This document shows, piece by piece, positions 37,452 through 44,929 of a stretch of DNA of 64,000 nucleotides (the first letter of the stretch is position 1; every line of letters starts with the position of its first letter). This stretch comes from an uncultured Lachnospiraceae bacterium (lineage in GTDB: Bacteria > Bacillota > Clostridia > Lachnospirales > Lachnospiraceae), in the NCBI GenBank assembly GCA_900316625.1, contig ONDO01000001.1, positions 57,449 through 121,448 of the forward strand, written 5' to 3'. A program made the translations under genes and the position numbers. The notes beneath the pieces are model-generated. The model saw nothing but the letters and a program-made list of their open reading frames with translations. It did no database searches and had not been told where the DNA came from.

Positions 37452-37466
37452 TGTGAGTTTCTCACA
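37452..37466. promoter_or_regulatory. Palindromic candidate operator between GH5 and AraC genes
   Basis: Perfect inverted repeat TGTGAG (37452-37457), TTT, CTCACA (37461-37466) in the 153-nt divergent region. The position suits control of GH5 and possibly of the regulator. AraC proteins usually bind direct repeats, so the binder may be another protein. Confidence 0.45.
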
Positions 37467-37479
37467 GAAAGCATCGCAA

Positions 37480-37508
37480 TTCTGTCAGATTTATGATATT
37501 TTTATAAT
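37480..37508 (+). promoter_or_regulatory. Probable promoter of the AraC-type regulator
   Basis: Perfect TATAAT at 37503-37508 with a weak -35 (TTCTGT, 37480-37485) and a 17-nt spacer. A weak -35 is consistent with an activator-dependent promoter. Confidence 0.45.
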
Positions 37509-37546
37509 AAATATGATGCAAATTTTAAGAAAGCGAAAGGCCAAAT

Positions 37547-38272
37547 ATGGACGATATCAAAAACACCCTGATCGACCTATATGCAGAGAACACAAAGGCT
37601 GATTATCTCCCAGAGCTTGCCTTCTACAACCTGATTGCAGATACGGACCTCAAAATCGTTCGCGATTATCTTAAACAGCCTTTTAGCAAAACCATCGGTC
37701 TCGGTGCCCTCTCCAGGGACCCGCTGCAGAACCTAAAATACCATTTCGTCGTCACCGCAGCTCTGCTCTCTCGTGTCTGTATCGCCCGTGGCATGAGTGT
37801 TGCTACTTCCTACCGTCTGAGCGATTTCTACATACAAAAAGCAGACCTGGCGAAAAAGAACGCAGATCTGGATAGATTACATGATGAAATGTGTTTGGAT
37901 TATGCAAAACAGATGCGGGAAGTGAGACGAGAGCCGGTGCATTCTGCCATTGTTGCCAGATGCATTGATTATATTCATGCCCATATCACTGAGAAAATCG
38001 TAATTCATGAACTCGCAGCGAAGCAGAATCTGAGTCCGGAACATCTGTCACGGACCTTCTCCTCGGAGATGCATCAGTCTCTGAGCCATTACATCCGGCA
38101 GCAGAAACTACATGCAGCAAAAACTCTGCTCTCTTACTCAGAGTACAGTATTGCAGAGATTTCCGAAGGACTCTCCTTCTCCAGTCAGAGTCAGTTTACA
38201 GCCCTCTTCCGCCAGGAAGAAAATATTACCCCTTCCCAGTATCGGAAGTATTCCCGCAGGAATTTCTTATAA
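37547..38272 (+). CDS. AraC family transcriptional regulator
   Basis: A 241-residue regulator. The C-terminal 100 residues hold two helix-turn-helix motifs: VIHELAAKQNLSPEHLSRTFSSEM and the recognition helix of the second, SIAEISEGLSFSSQSQFTALFRQ, then the ITPSQYR end typical of AraC. The N-terminal 130 residues (GLGALSRDPLQNLKYHFVV) form no recognised sugar-binding cupin but resemble those of other clostridial AraC proteins. It is divergent from the GH5 gene, which I infer as its target. Its stop is one base from the convergent response regulator stop, with no room for a terminator. Confidence 0.9.
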   Translation: MDDIKNTLIDLYAENTKADYLPELAFYNLIADTDLKIVRDYLKQPFSKTIGLGALSRDPLQNLKYHFVVTAALLSRVCIARGMSVATSYRLSDFYIQKADLAKKNADLDRLHDEMCLDYAKQMREVRREPVHSAIVARCIDYIHAHITEKIVIHELAAKQNLSPEHLSRTFSSEMHQSLSHYIRQQKLHAAKTLLSYSEYSIAEISEGLSFSSQSQFTALFRQEENITPSQYRKYSRRNFL

Positions 38273-38273
38273 A

Positions 38274-38963
38274 CTATTGGCGATAATAATATCCAATGCC
38301 CCACTTGGTACGAACATAACGGGGTTCACTGGGATTGGGTTCTAACTTCTCACGAAGTCTACGGATATGCACATCAACCGTTCTTGCATCTCCAGGATAA
38401 TCATCACCCCAGATCTCGCTCAAAAGAGCTTCTCTGCTATACGCCTTATCCGGATTCTTTACCAGGAGGTAAAGCATGTCGAATTCCTTACCGGTCAGGT
38501 TGATCTCACGGTCCTTTACCAGCACACGTCTGGATTCCGTATCCATCGTAATATCGCCACTGACAAGATTATTCTCATCTGCACTTCCAGCCTTCTCGGG
38601 ACTGGTACGACGCATGATTGCCTTAATTCTTGCCTTCACTTCAAGGATATTAAATGGCTTGGTAATATAGTCGTCTGCACCATAGTCCAGACCCAGGATC
38701 TTATCCATATCATCTGACTTAGCGGTCAGCATAACGATGGGAACATTCGAAAATTCACGAATGTGCTGGCAGACTTCAAATCCATCCATCTTGGGCAGCA
38801 TGACGTCGAGAAGAATCATGTCGTAGTGATTCTTCGTCGCAAGATCGAGTGCTTCTTCACCATCATAAGCAGGATCCACTTCCATGCCATCCTGCTCCAG
38901 GCTAAAACGGATTCCTTTTACAATCAGCTTTTCATCGTCGACAACTAATACTTTCTTAGCCAT
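38274..38963 (-). CDS. OmpR-family response regulator
   Basis: A 229-residue regulator. The receiver domain has the acidic pair Asp9/Asp10, the phospho-acceptor Asp53 (LLDVMLPKMDG), Thr in VMLTAKS and Lys in YITKPF. The C-terminal winged helix ends RTKWGIGYYY with the OmpR signature EIWGDDYPGDARTVDVHIRRLREKLE. It resembles the WalR/RegX3 branch. The nearest kinase is at 34768-36288 on the same strand, but two genes lie between. comEA is 59 nt upstream, so comEA, this regulator, the kinase, GerMN and comEC may once have formed a continuous run. Confidence 0.92.
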   Translation of the reverse strand: MAKKVLVVDDEKLIVKGIRFSLEQDGMEVDPAYDGEEALDLATKNHYDMILLDVMLPKMDGFEVCQHIREFSNVPIVMLTAKSDDMDKILGLDYGADDYITKPFNILEVKARIKAIMRRTSPEKAGSADENNLVSGDITMDTESRRVLVKDREINLTGKEFDMLYLLVKNPDKAYSREALLSEIWGDDYPGDARTVDVHIRRLREKLEPNPSEPRYVRTKWGIGYYYRQ

Positions 38964-39022
38964 AAAACTTCTTGTCTTTCCATTTCATCCACAGATTCAT
39001 CTATCTTCATTCAAGATTCCAC

Positions 39023-39760
39023 TTAACGGACCTTGATCTGATCCTTTATCTTGTTATAAGCACCCTGCTTAATTCCTGGAATCTGCATAATATCCTCCGG
39101 ATGCTCAAATGGTCCATTTTCTTCTCTATAGGAGATAATCGAAGATGCTTTGGACGAACCGATACCAGACAGAGTCATGAGTTCTTCCGGACCTGCCGTA
39201 TTGATATTCACAAGACCATCCGAGGACTTACCACTGACGCCCTCTGTCCCCCTACCACTGATATCCCCTGCCGCAAGAACTGCAAGATCCTCTGGTTTCT
39301 GTCCCCTCGAGATAAGTTCATCGACTTCTTCCCGGGTCAGAACATAGACTCTCTGTCCATCGCTTAAACGTTCTGCCTGGTTCAGATTCCTGTCATATGC
39401 ATTGGGAAGAAGGCCTCCCGCAAGCTGTATCGCTTCGTAGAGACGACTACCTTCCTTCATCTGATAGACTCCGGGTTCTTTCACAGCACCGGAAACCTGT
39501 ACGATCCAGTCCTTTGTTACAGACTCAGACGAAGACTTTTCTTCCTTCTGTTCTCTGCTTTGCTCTGTACTCTGTTCTGTACTTTGCTCTGCACGCTGTT
39601 CTGTACTTTGCTCTGCACTCGGCTCGTCATGACTGCAGTCGATTTCTTTTGCCTTCTCTGTTTTCTCCAGATAAGAGGTCTTGCCGCAAGCCATAAGAAT
39701 AAGCCCGGAAAGCACAATGCATCCAAGCATAAATACAAATAAATGAATTTTTTTCTTCAT
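39023..39760 (-). CDS. comEA: Competence protein ComEA-like lipoprotein
   Basis: DNA-binding component of the competence machinery, 245 residues. A signal peptide ends in a lipobox-like LMAC, then a Glu/Gln/Ser-rich repetitive linker (EQST, EQRA, EQSR units), an SLBB domain (VQVSGAVKEPGVYQMKEGSRLYEAI) and a C-terminal pair of helix-hairpin-helix motifs (VNINTAGPEELMTLSGIGSS, IMQIPGIKQGAYNKI). ComEA binds double-stranded DNA outside the membrane and hands it to ComEC. It has its own promoter. Most ComEA proteins have an N-terminal anchor, so a lipid anchor is a small departure. Confidence 0.9.
   Translation of the reverse strand: MKKKIHLFVFMLGCIVLSGLILMACGKTSYLEKTEKAKEIDCSHDEPSAEQSTEQRAEQSTEQSTEQSREQKEEKSSSESVTKDWIVQVSGAVKEPGVYQMKEGSRLYEAIQLAGGLLPNAYDRNLNQAERLSDGQRVYVLTREEVDELISRGQKPEDLAVLAAGDISGRGTEGVSGKSSDGLVNINTAGPEELMTLSGIGSSKASSIISYREENGPFEHPEDIMQIPGIKQGAYNKIKDQIKVR
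39545..39616 (-). repeat. Tandem 12-bp repeat inside comEA
   Basis: Six copies of a 12-bp unit coding for EQ-x-x tetrapeptides (EQST, EQRA, EQST, EQST, EQSR, EQKE) in the linker between membrane anchor and SLBB domain. Frame-neutral length variation is likely. Confidence 0.75.
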
Positions 39761-39798
39761 AAACCCACCCTTCTCGGGAAGGTCCGCTGCTAGAAATC

Positions 39799-39827
39799 AT
39801 TCTAACTTGCAGGATGAAATATTACAA
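39799..39827 (-). promoter_or_regulatory. Promoter of comEA
   Basis: Minus strand TTGTAA (39827-39822), 17-nt spacer, TAGAAT (39804-39799), 39 nt before the comEA start codon. Confidence 0.6.
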
Positions 39828-39859
39828 GTATGTTAAGAAAAGAAATCATCAATTGCATC

Positions 39860-39885
39860 AAAAAAGGATTCCCTGGCAGGAATCC
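39860..39885 (-). terminator. Rho-independent terminator of the NifX-FKBP fusion gene
   Basis: On the minus strand GGATTCC (39885-39879) pairs with GGAATCC (39872-39866), loop of 6, then T6. Confidence 0.85.
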
Positions 39886-39907
39886 CCTTTCTTATCCTCT
39901 CGTGGGC

Positions 39908-40813
39908 TTATTCTGTAACCTCAACAAGCTCGATCTCGAAGTTCAGTGCCTTACCGGCAAGTTCATGGTTTGCATCCATGGTGATATTGGTTTCGTCTTT
40001 TGCCGTAACAAGAACCGGAACCGGCTGTCCATATGCATTTGACAGATATACATGCTCGCCTACGCTCAGTTCTTCAGAACCGGGAAGATCTTCGATCGCG
40101 ATGGTAATAATGTTCTCTGGATTCACTTCGCCATAAGCTTCAGAGGGCTCGAGATGAACCGTAATCTTCTCACCGACTGTCATCGTCGAAACAGCCTTGT
40201 CAAAACCATGGATCATCATGCCTGCTCCGCAGATGAAGTCAAGGGTCTGGCCACGATCATAGGAAGAATCGAACTGGGTGCCATCATCCAAGGTTCCTCT
40301 GTAGTTGACCTTAACCGGTTTACCGACATTGGGGCCTTCGAAATCAGGAACATACTCATGTCCACCGCAACCACCGCAGCCACCGCCGCAGCCACCGCAG
40401 GAATCATCGTCACCGCAGCCACAGGAATCATCCTCAGAACCACAGCAACCACCACAGCCTTCCTCATCATGGGCACCACAGCCGCCTTCGGAGTCGCTTA
40501 AGTTTGCGGGAATCAGTTTGCCCTGAAGGAAAGCGTTAACCGCTTCGTCTGCTGTTCCACTTGCACCTACGAAGGCGCCAATGCCGGCATTACCAAGTGC
40601 TTCCCATGCGTGAGGTCCCATATTCCCACTGACTACTGCACTGACTTCATTACGAACCATAAGAGACGTCATTGCAGAATGACCTTCTCCCTCTGCATCG
40701 ATAATGAAGGAATCGAGAACCTTACCATCTTCTACTTCATAGATCTTAAACTGCTCTGCCTTGCCGAAATGATCGTTTACATTTCCCTTATTGTAAGCTA
40801 CTGCTACTCTCAT
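39908..40813 (-). CDS. NifX/NifB-like domain fused through a Cys-rich linker to an FKBP (SlyD-like) isomerase
   Basis: A 301-residue fusion. Residues 1-100 match the dinitrogenase iron-molybdenum cofactor-binding family (RVAVAYNKGNVNDHFGKAEQF, GNMGPHAWEALGNAGI). Residues 112-149 hold ten cysteines in a Gly/Asp-rich stretch with a nearby histidine, a likely metal site. Residues 160-301 are an FKBP peptidyl-prolyl isomerase of the SlyD kind (VNYRGTLDDGTQFDSS, SEAYGEVNPENI, then the flap insert and EIELVEV end). ATG at 40813 has AAGGAG six bases upstream. It is monocistronic with its own promoter and terminator. A role in metal delivery or folding of metalloproteins is inferred; no nif genes are nearby. 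Confidence 0.85.
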   Translation of the reverse strand: MRVAVAYNKGNVNDHFGKAEQFKIYEVEDGKVLDSFIIDAEGEGHSAMTSLMVRNEVSAVVSGNMGPHAWEALGNAGIGAFVGASGTADEAVNAFLQGKLIPANLSDSEGGCGAHDEEGCGGCCGSEDDSCGCGDDDSCGGCGGGCGGCGGHEYVPDFEGPNVGKPVKVNYRGTLDDGTQFDSSYDRGQTLDFICGAGMMIHGFDKAVSTMTVGEKITVHLEPSEAYGEVNPENIITIAIEDLPGSEELSVGEHVYLSNAYGQPVPVLVTAKDETNITMDANHELAGKALNFEIELVEVTE

Positions 40814-40877
40814 TCTTAACTCCTTAACCAGAACCACCCTGAGGATGATTTATATTTTACAAAACATAACTTTTATC

Positions 40878-40906
40878 ATTATGACAGATGGCATAGAAAA
40901 AGGCAA
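40878..40906 (-). promoter_or_regulatory. Promoter of the NifX-FKBP fusion gene
   Basis: Minus strand TTGCCT (40906-40901), 17-nt spacer, CATAAT (40883-40878), 64 nt ahead of the start codon. Confidence 0.55.
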
Positions 40907-40956
40907 GGTCGCAATCAAACGCGTACGCTCTCGCCCGTTTCATTCGATATTCAGCC

Positions 40957-41005
40957 AAAAAGAACCTGCAGGATTCCGGCAGATTGCGGATCTCCTACAG
41001 GTTCT
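40957..41005 (-). terminator. Rho-independent terminator of gpmI
   Basis: On the minus strand AGAACCTGTAGGA (41005-40993) pairs with TCCTGCAGGTTCT (40973-40961), then a T tract. It begins 32 nt after the gpmI stop codon. Confidence 0.85.
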
Positions 41006-41037
41006 AAAGTTTTCGTATATGAAGTATATGAGACGGA

Positions 41038-42630
41038 TTACTTCTTGATCAGAAGAGATTCACCGGTCATCTCAGCAGGCTTCTCCATACCCATAACCTC
41101 GATCAGGGTAGGTGCGATGTCGCAGAGACGTCCGCCTTCCTTCAGGGTGTAGCTCTCATCATAGTTGCAGAGGATGAAAGGTACAGGGTTGGTGGTGTGA
41201 GCTGTATGAGGAGCGTTGGTCTCCTTATTCCACATCTGCTCTGCATTACCGTGGTCAGCACAGATGAAGAGAACGCCGTCCATCTTCATGACTGCATCGT
41301 ATGCTGCGCCAACACATGCATCGACACGCTCTACAGCCTTAATTGCAGCGTCAAGAATACCGGTATGTCCTACCATGTCAGGGTTGGCGAAGTTGATAAT
41401 GATAACATCATATTCTCCGGAAGTGATGGCTGCATCAAGCTTCTCGGATACTTCAGGAGCGCTCATCTCAGGCTGAAGGTCATAGGTTGCAACCTTAGGG
41501 GAATTCACCAGAATACGGTCCTCACCCTTGTTTGCTTCTTCGATGCCACCATTGAAGAAGAAGGTTACATGAGCATACTTCTCCGTCTCAGCGATACGAA
41601 GCTGATGAAGTCCCTTGTTTGCAAGGAACTCACCGAAGGTGTTCTTGATCTCAGGCTTCTTGAAAGCTACGAACTTATGACCAACGGTCTCATCGTAGTC
41701 CTTGAAGCATACATAATGTACATCAAGGAAGCCTTTTTTTCTCTTTAAGTACTTCATGCACTTGGTATCAGCTGCATCACCGTCCAGTGCTTCTACTTCT
41801 TCGTCAGTCAGGCAGAATGCCTTGGTAATCTCTCTTGCACGGTCAGGACGGAAGTTGAAGAAGATCACAGAGTCGCCGTTCTTAACGGTTGTAAGAGGTG
41901 CACCGGCTTCATCAGTGATGACGGTAGGAATGACGAACTCATCGGTAATGCCTTCATCGTAAGATGCCTGCATTGCTGCGATAGGATCCGTAGCCTTATT
42001 GCCTTCCCCAAGTACAAGTGCATCATAGGACTTCTGGATACGATCCCAGTTGTTATCTCTGTCCATTGCATAGTAACGTCCGTGAAGGGAAGCTACCTTA
42101 CCTACGCCAATCTCAGCGATCTTGTCTAAGAGAGCCTGCAGGAAGTCCTTACCGGATGCAGGAGGGGTATCACGTCCATCGAAGAAGGGATGAACATATA
42201 CATTCTCGAAGTTATTCTTCTTGCAGAGCTCGAGCAGAGCATAGAGATGTTCATTATGAGAGTGAACACCACCATCAGAGAGAAGACCCCAGAGATGGAG
42301 ATCGGAACCATTCTTCTTGCAGTTCTCGATTGCTCCGAGAAGCTCTTCATTTTCGAAGAAGGCACCGTCTTCGATGTTCTTGGTGATCAGGGTCAGATCC
42401 TGGTAGATGATACGGCCGGAACCGATATTCATATGACCTACCTCGGAGTTACCCATCTGTCCGTCGGGAAGACCTACAGCGAGGCCGGATGCATAACCCT
42501 TCTGGAAGGGATATTCTGCCATCAGCTTATCCATGACAGGAGTCTTTGCCATGTAGATTGCGTTGTACTCGTGCTCATCAGAGAGGCCATAGCCGTCGAG
42601 TACCATTAATACAACAGGTTTCTGTCTCAT
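41038..42630 (-). CDS. gpmI: 2,3-bisphosphoglycerate-independent phosphoglycerate mutase
   Basis: Glycolytic enzyme that interconverts 3- and 2-phosphoglycerate with two Mn ions, 530 residues. The alkaline-phosphatase fold starts KPVVLMVLDGYGLSDE. The catalytic serine is in GQMGNSEVGHMNIGSGR. HPFFDGRDTPPAS, NFRPDRAREI and the metal-binding ends NFANPDMVGHTG and CADHGNAEQMW are all present. It is monocistronic: the upstream gene ends at a terminator whose arm contains this gene's -35 box, and it has its own terminator. AAGGAG lies six bases before the ATG. Confidence 0.97.
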   Translation of the reverse strand: MRQKPVVLMVLDGYGLSDEHEYNAIYMAKTPVMDKLMAEYPFQKGYASGLAVGLPDGQMGNSEVGHMNIGSGRIIYQDLTLITKNIEDGAFFENEELLGAIENCKKNGSDLHLWGLLSDGGVHSHNEHLYALLELCKKNNFENVYVHPFFDGRDTPPASGKDFLQALLDKIAEIGVGKVASLHGRYYAMDRDNNWDRIQKSYDALVLGEGNKATDPIAAMQASYDEGITDEFVIPTVITDEAGAPLTTVKNGDSVIFFNFRPDRAREITKAFCLTDEEVEALDGDAADTKCMKYLKRKKGFLDVHYVCFKDYDETVGHKFVAFKKPEIKNTFGEFLANKGLHQLRIAETEKYAHVTFFFNGGIEEANKGEDRILVNSPKVATYDLQPEMSAPEVSEKLDAAITSGEYDVIIINFANPDMVGHTGILDAAIKAVERVDACVGAAYDAVMKMDGVLFICADHGNAEQMWNKETNAPHTAHTTNPVPFILCNYDESYTLKEGGRLCDIAPTLIEVMGMEKPAEMTGESLLIKK

Positions 42631-42718
42631 AATAATCTCCTTAAATTAATCACTCACTGTGTTATATCTAACTCGATGATCATAGAGGAAGACGCTTCTT
42701 CTATGATTACCGCCGCTT

Positions 42719-42747
42719 ATTATAGCGAATACATGAAAAACTGTCCA
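42719..42747 (-). promoter_or_regulatory. Promoter of gpmI, overlapping the upstream terminator
   Basis: Minus strand TGGACA (42747-42742), 17-nt spacer, perfect TATAAT (42724-42719). The -35 lies inside the 3' arm of the DUF4250 terminator hairpin. Confidence 0.75.
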
Positions 42748-42778
42748 CCGAACTTTCTCTAAAGTCCGTGGACAGTTT
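42736..42778 (-). terminator. Rho-independent terminator of the DUF4250 gene
   Basis: On the minus strand AAACTGTCCACGG pairs with CGGTGGACAGTTT through an imperfect junction and an inner ACTTT/AAAGT stem, followed by T5. It begins 47 nt after the stop codon. Confidence 0.8.
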
Positions 42779-42825
42779 CACATACTCAGTTTCACGAAAA
42801 GTCCAGGCCAGGGACCGGTCTCGTC

Positions 42826-42996
42826 CTAGACGAAGCGATTCTTCTTGGCATCATACCTGTAATCCACCTGCGACAGCTTCTCTTCGAGTTCAGCGCGGTC
42901 CACGCCTTCCGAAGCACACAGGTCATCCAGAGAAGAATAATGGTCTCTCAGCTGGGTATTCACATAAGACAAAAGCATAATGGGATCCTTGGGCAT
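42826..42996 (-). CDS. DUF4250 domain protein
   Basis: A 56-residue protein (MPKDPIMLLSYVNTQLRDHY, later YRYDAKKNRFV) that matches DUF4250, a small family common in clostridia. The function is unknown. ATG at 42996 has AAAGGA six bases upstream; an in-frame start at 43026 would add ten basic residues not seen in the family. It lies 57 nt after the membrane GAF gene and ends at its own terminator. Confidence 0.85.
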   Translation of the reverse strand: MPKDPIMLLSYVNTQLRDHYSSLDDLCASEGVDRAELEEKLSQVDYRYDAKKNRFV

Positions 42997-43053
42997 CTTC
43001 TTTCCTTTCTTAGTCAACGATGTCATTTCATAGTGTTTTATAAGTTTCTGGTG

Positions 43054-44814
43054 CTATTCCTCTAACTTCCGCTCATAGGCCCTCTCCTTACGGATCTGGG
43101 CATCCCTGACACCGAAGCCGACGATCAGCATACCATCGATATTCCGTACCGCCTTCATCTCAGTGAACTGACCCTTATTATTGCGATACACCCTGGAGAA
43201 ACTGTGCAGTCCATCCAGGGACTCAAGCAGAGTATCCAGATTCGAGAACTGAAGCATTTCCTCCTGGTCATCCTTCAGGACACCTTCGGAAATGTAGAGC
43301 TTCATGGCAGACTCGTAATTCCTGCGCTCCAGCTTATCCCCGAACATGTCCGTGATAGGCCCGGTCTGTTTGATTACCGTAAGAGACTGATCTTTCGGAT
43401 TCACTTCACAGATAGTCGAATAATCATCTGCCAGAACCGAACTCAGGGCCTTTAGCTTATTCATCTCCCCTTGTCTTCGGTTCTTCTCTTCGAGAATGCC
43501 CTCTTCCCTGTACTTCTGCGCATTACGGATATTAAGCATCTCACTCTGCATGAGAGCACGCATCATATTGAGGGTATTGTAATTCTCGAAGAATCTCTTA
43601 CGGTTCTCAACTGCAACCATACCTTCGAGCTCACTTAAGATCATGATCGGGAAGCACATGAAACTATAGACACCAAGTTTTTTCAGCATCTCATAGAGAG
43701 ATTTCTCTGATTCCCGGATATCCTCAATATTCCTTGCATCCAGGATTCCATTTCTTCCAAAAGTATTTCTCCAGTACTTCAGTAAGTCGATCGGCATCTC
43801 CTGGAGTTCATCCATCTTAGGACTCACACCGTTCGCCGTCCACTCGTAACGATTGCGGATACAATTTGCATCATGGTCCACGACAAAGACGCTGACACGA
43901 TCCGCTTCGTAGAAATGTCCCATAACGGAAATCATATGACGGATGGCCTGTTCCGGCTCATCAATGGTAGAGAGAATATTGAAAAATGCGTCCTGGGATT
44001 CAAAACGGAGTTTTCTATTCTCTTCACTTACAGCCTCTTCGAGGTCATTCTTGGCCTGATCGAGCTCCTCCTGGGTCTTAAACTGCATCTCATTTAAGAG
44101 ACTTATCTCCCGCCGATTGGCTTCCGCAACCTTGGCATCCATCTCATGGAGTTCAATCAGGAACATAAGAAGAACCGGAAGTACCATAGAGATACTGGTT
44201 AAGGAAAGTCCATAGAGGAAGAACTGCAGTACTACTGCAATCAGAGGAATAAAGATAAAGAAATAGAGTGTAAACTTGATTCCCTTACTCAGCTTCTTAC
44301 CATAGCGTGAAAGAGTATAGAAAAGGGTCGGGAAGATGATTGCCGACGGAATGTAACTCAGAATATAGAGCGGTGCTCTGACATAGAGATTGGTCGCCGG
44401 ATCAATCGAGTAATAGAGACCGGTAAACTGGGAGATGAGGACGAAGAAGACTGCAATCATAGAGACAGCTTCTACCAGTCCAATCGAAGACGGAACAAAA
44501 TCAATGCCGCCTTCATCCTTCAACATATCTGCCAGGAAAAGGGCAAAGAGGAAAGTCAGCATGTATGGCAGGCAGAAGACCATGAAATTACTAAGCCGGA
44601 CCATGACAAAGCCAAGATTGCTCACATCACCCCTGTACTGATAAGAGAAACGTTCAAAAATCAGCAGGAACATCTCCGTGCTGGTCATGAAAATAAGAAG
44701 TTTTCTCCGATAGATCGGAATTGATCTTGAAATAGCTGTAAAGATGCAGGTGATAAAGCAGATTCCACTCTGCACCATCATTAAATCCGTCTGTATCAGA
44801 ACAATGCCAGTCAT
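43054..44814 (-). CDS. Membrane protein with cytoplasmic coiled coil and GAF-like domain, unknown function
   Basis: A 586-residue protein. The first 240 residues contain about six or seven hydrophobic segments (IVLIQTDLMMVQSGICFITC onward), resembling 7TM sensory regions. A charged coiled coil (residues ~235-280: NRREISLLNEMQFKTQEELD) leads to a GAF-like domain (~290-440, with RVSVFVVDHDANCIRNRYEW and SFMCFPIMI). The last 140 residues include LADDYSTICEVNPKDQ, a PAS-like stretch seen before GGDEF domains, but no GGDEF, EAL, kinase or HD output is present. GAGGGGG lies six bases before the ATG, buried in a hairpin. It lies 115 nt downstream of argD. Confidence 0.8.
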   Translation of the reverse strand: MTGIVLIQTDLMMVQSGICFITCIFTAISRSIPIYRRKLLIFMTSTEMFLLIFERFSYQYRGDVSNLGFVMVRLSNFMVFCLPYMLTFLFALFLADMLKDEGGIDFVPSSIGLVEAVSMIAVFFVLISQFTGLYYSIDPATNLYVRAPLYILSYIPSAIIFPTLFYTLSRYGKKLSKGIKFTLYFFIFIPLIAVVLQFFLYGLSLTSISMVLPVLLMFLIELHEMDAKVAEANRREISLLNEMQFKTQEELDQAKNDLEEAVSEENRKLRFESQDAFFNILSTIDEPEQAIRHMISVMGHFYEADRVSVFVVDHDANCIRNRYEWTANGVSPKMDELQEMPIDLLKYWRNTFGRNGILDARNIEDIRESEKSLYEMLKKLGVYSFMCFPIMILSELEGMVAVENRKRFFENYNTLNMMRALMQSEMLNIRNAQKYREEGILEEKNRRQGEMNKLKALSSVLADDYSTICEVNPKDQSLTVIKQTGPITDMFGDKLERRNYESAMKLYISEGVLKDDQEEMLQFSNLDTLLESLDGLHSFSRVYRNNKGQFTEMKAVRNIDGMLIVGFGVRDAQIRKERAYERKLEE

Positions 44815-44820
44815 TCAAAG

Positions 44821-44877
44821 CCCCCTCGCTCGAATATACAAGATGTCAGCTTTTATTTTATACCCAGAGCGAGGGGG
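44821..44877 (-). promoter_or_regulatory. Inverted repeat that covers the ribosome-binding site of the membrane GAF gene
   Basis: On the minus strand CCCCCTCGCTC (44877-44867) is perfectly complementary to GAGCGAGGGGG (44831-44821), 35-nt loop. The 3' arm contains the only Shine-Dalgarno (GAGGGGG) for the ATG at 44814. There is no T tract, so it is not a terminator. Confidence 0.6.
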
Positions 44878-44929
44878 AAATTATTAAATTTCTATAAACT
44901 AAATATAGATTTCATTCGAAAATAGCAAA

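Noticed and set aside
34768-39760. Complete natural-competence locus
   Set aside because: Only comEA and comEC are present here; the pseudopilus and ComF genes are not in the window, so competence cannot be claimed.
44821-44877. Inverted repeat read as a terminator of the argJBD operon
   Set aside because: The loop of 35 nt is too long and no T tract follows on either strand; the Shine-Dalgarno overlap suggests a leader structure instead.
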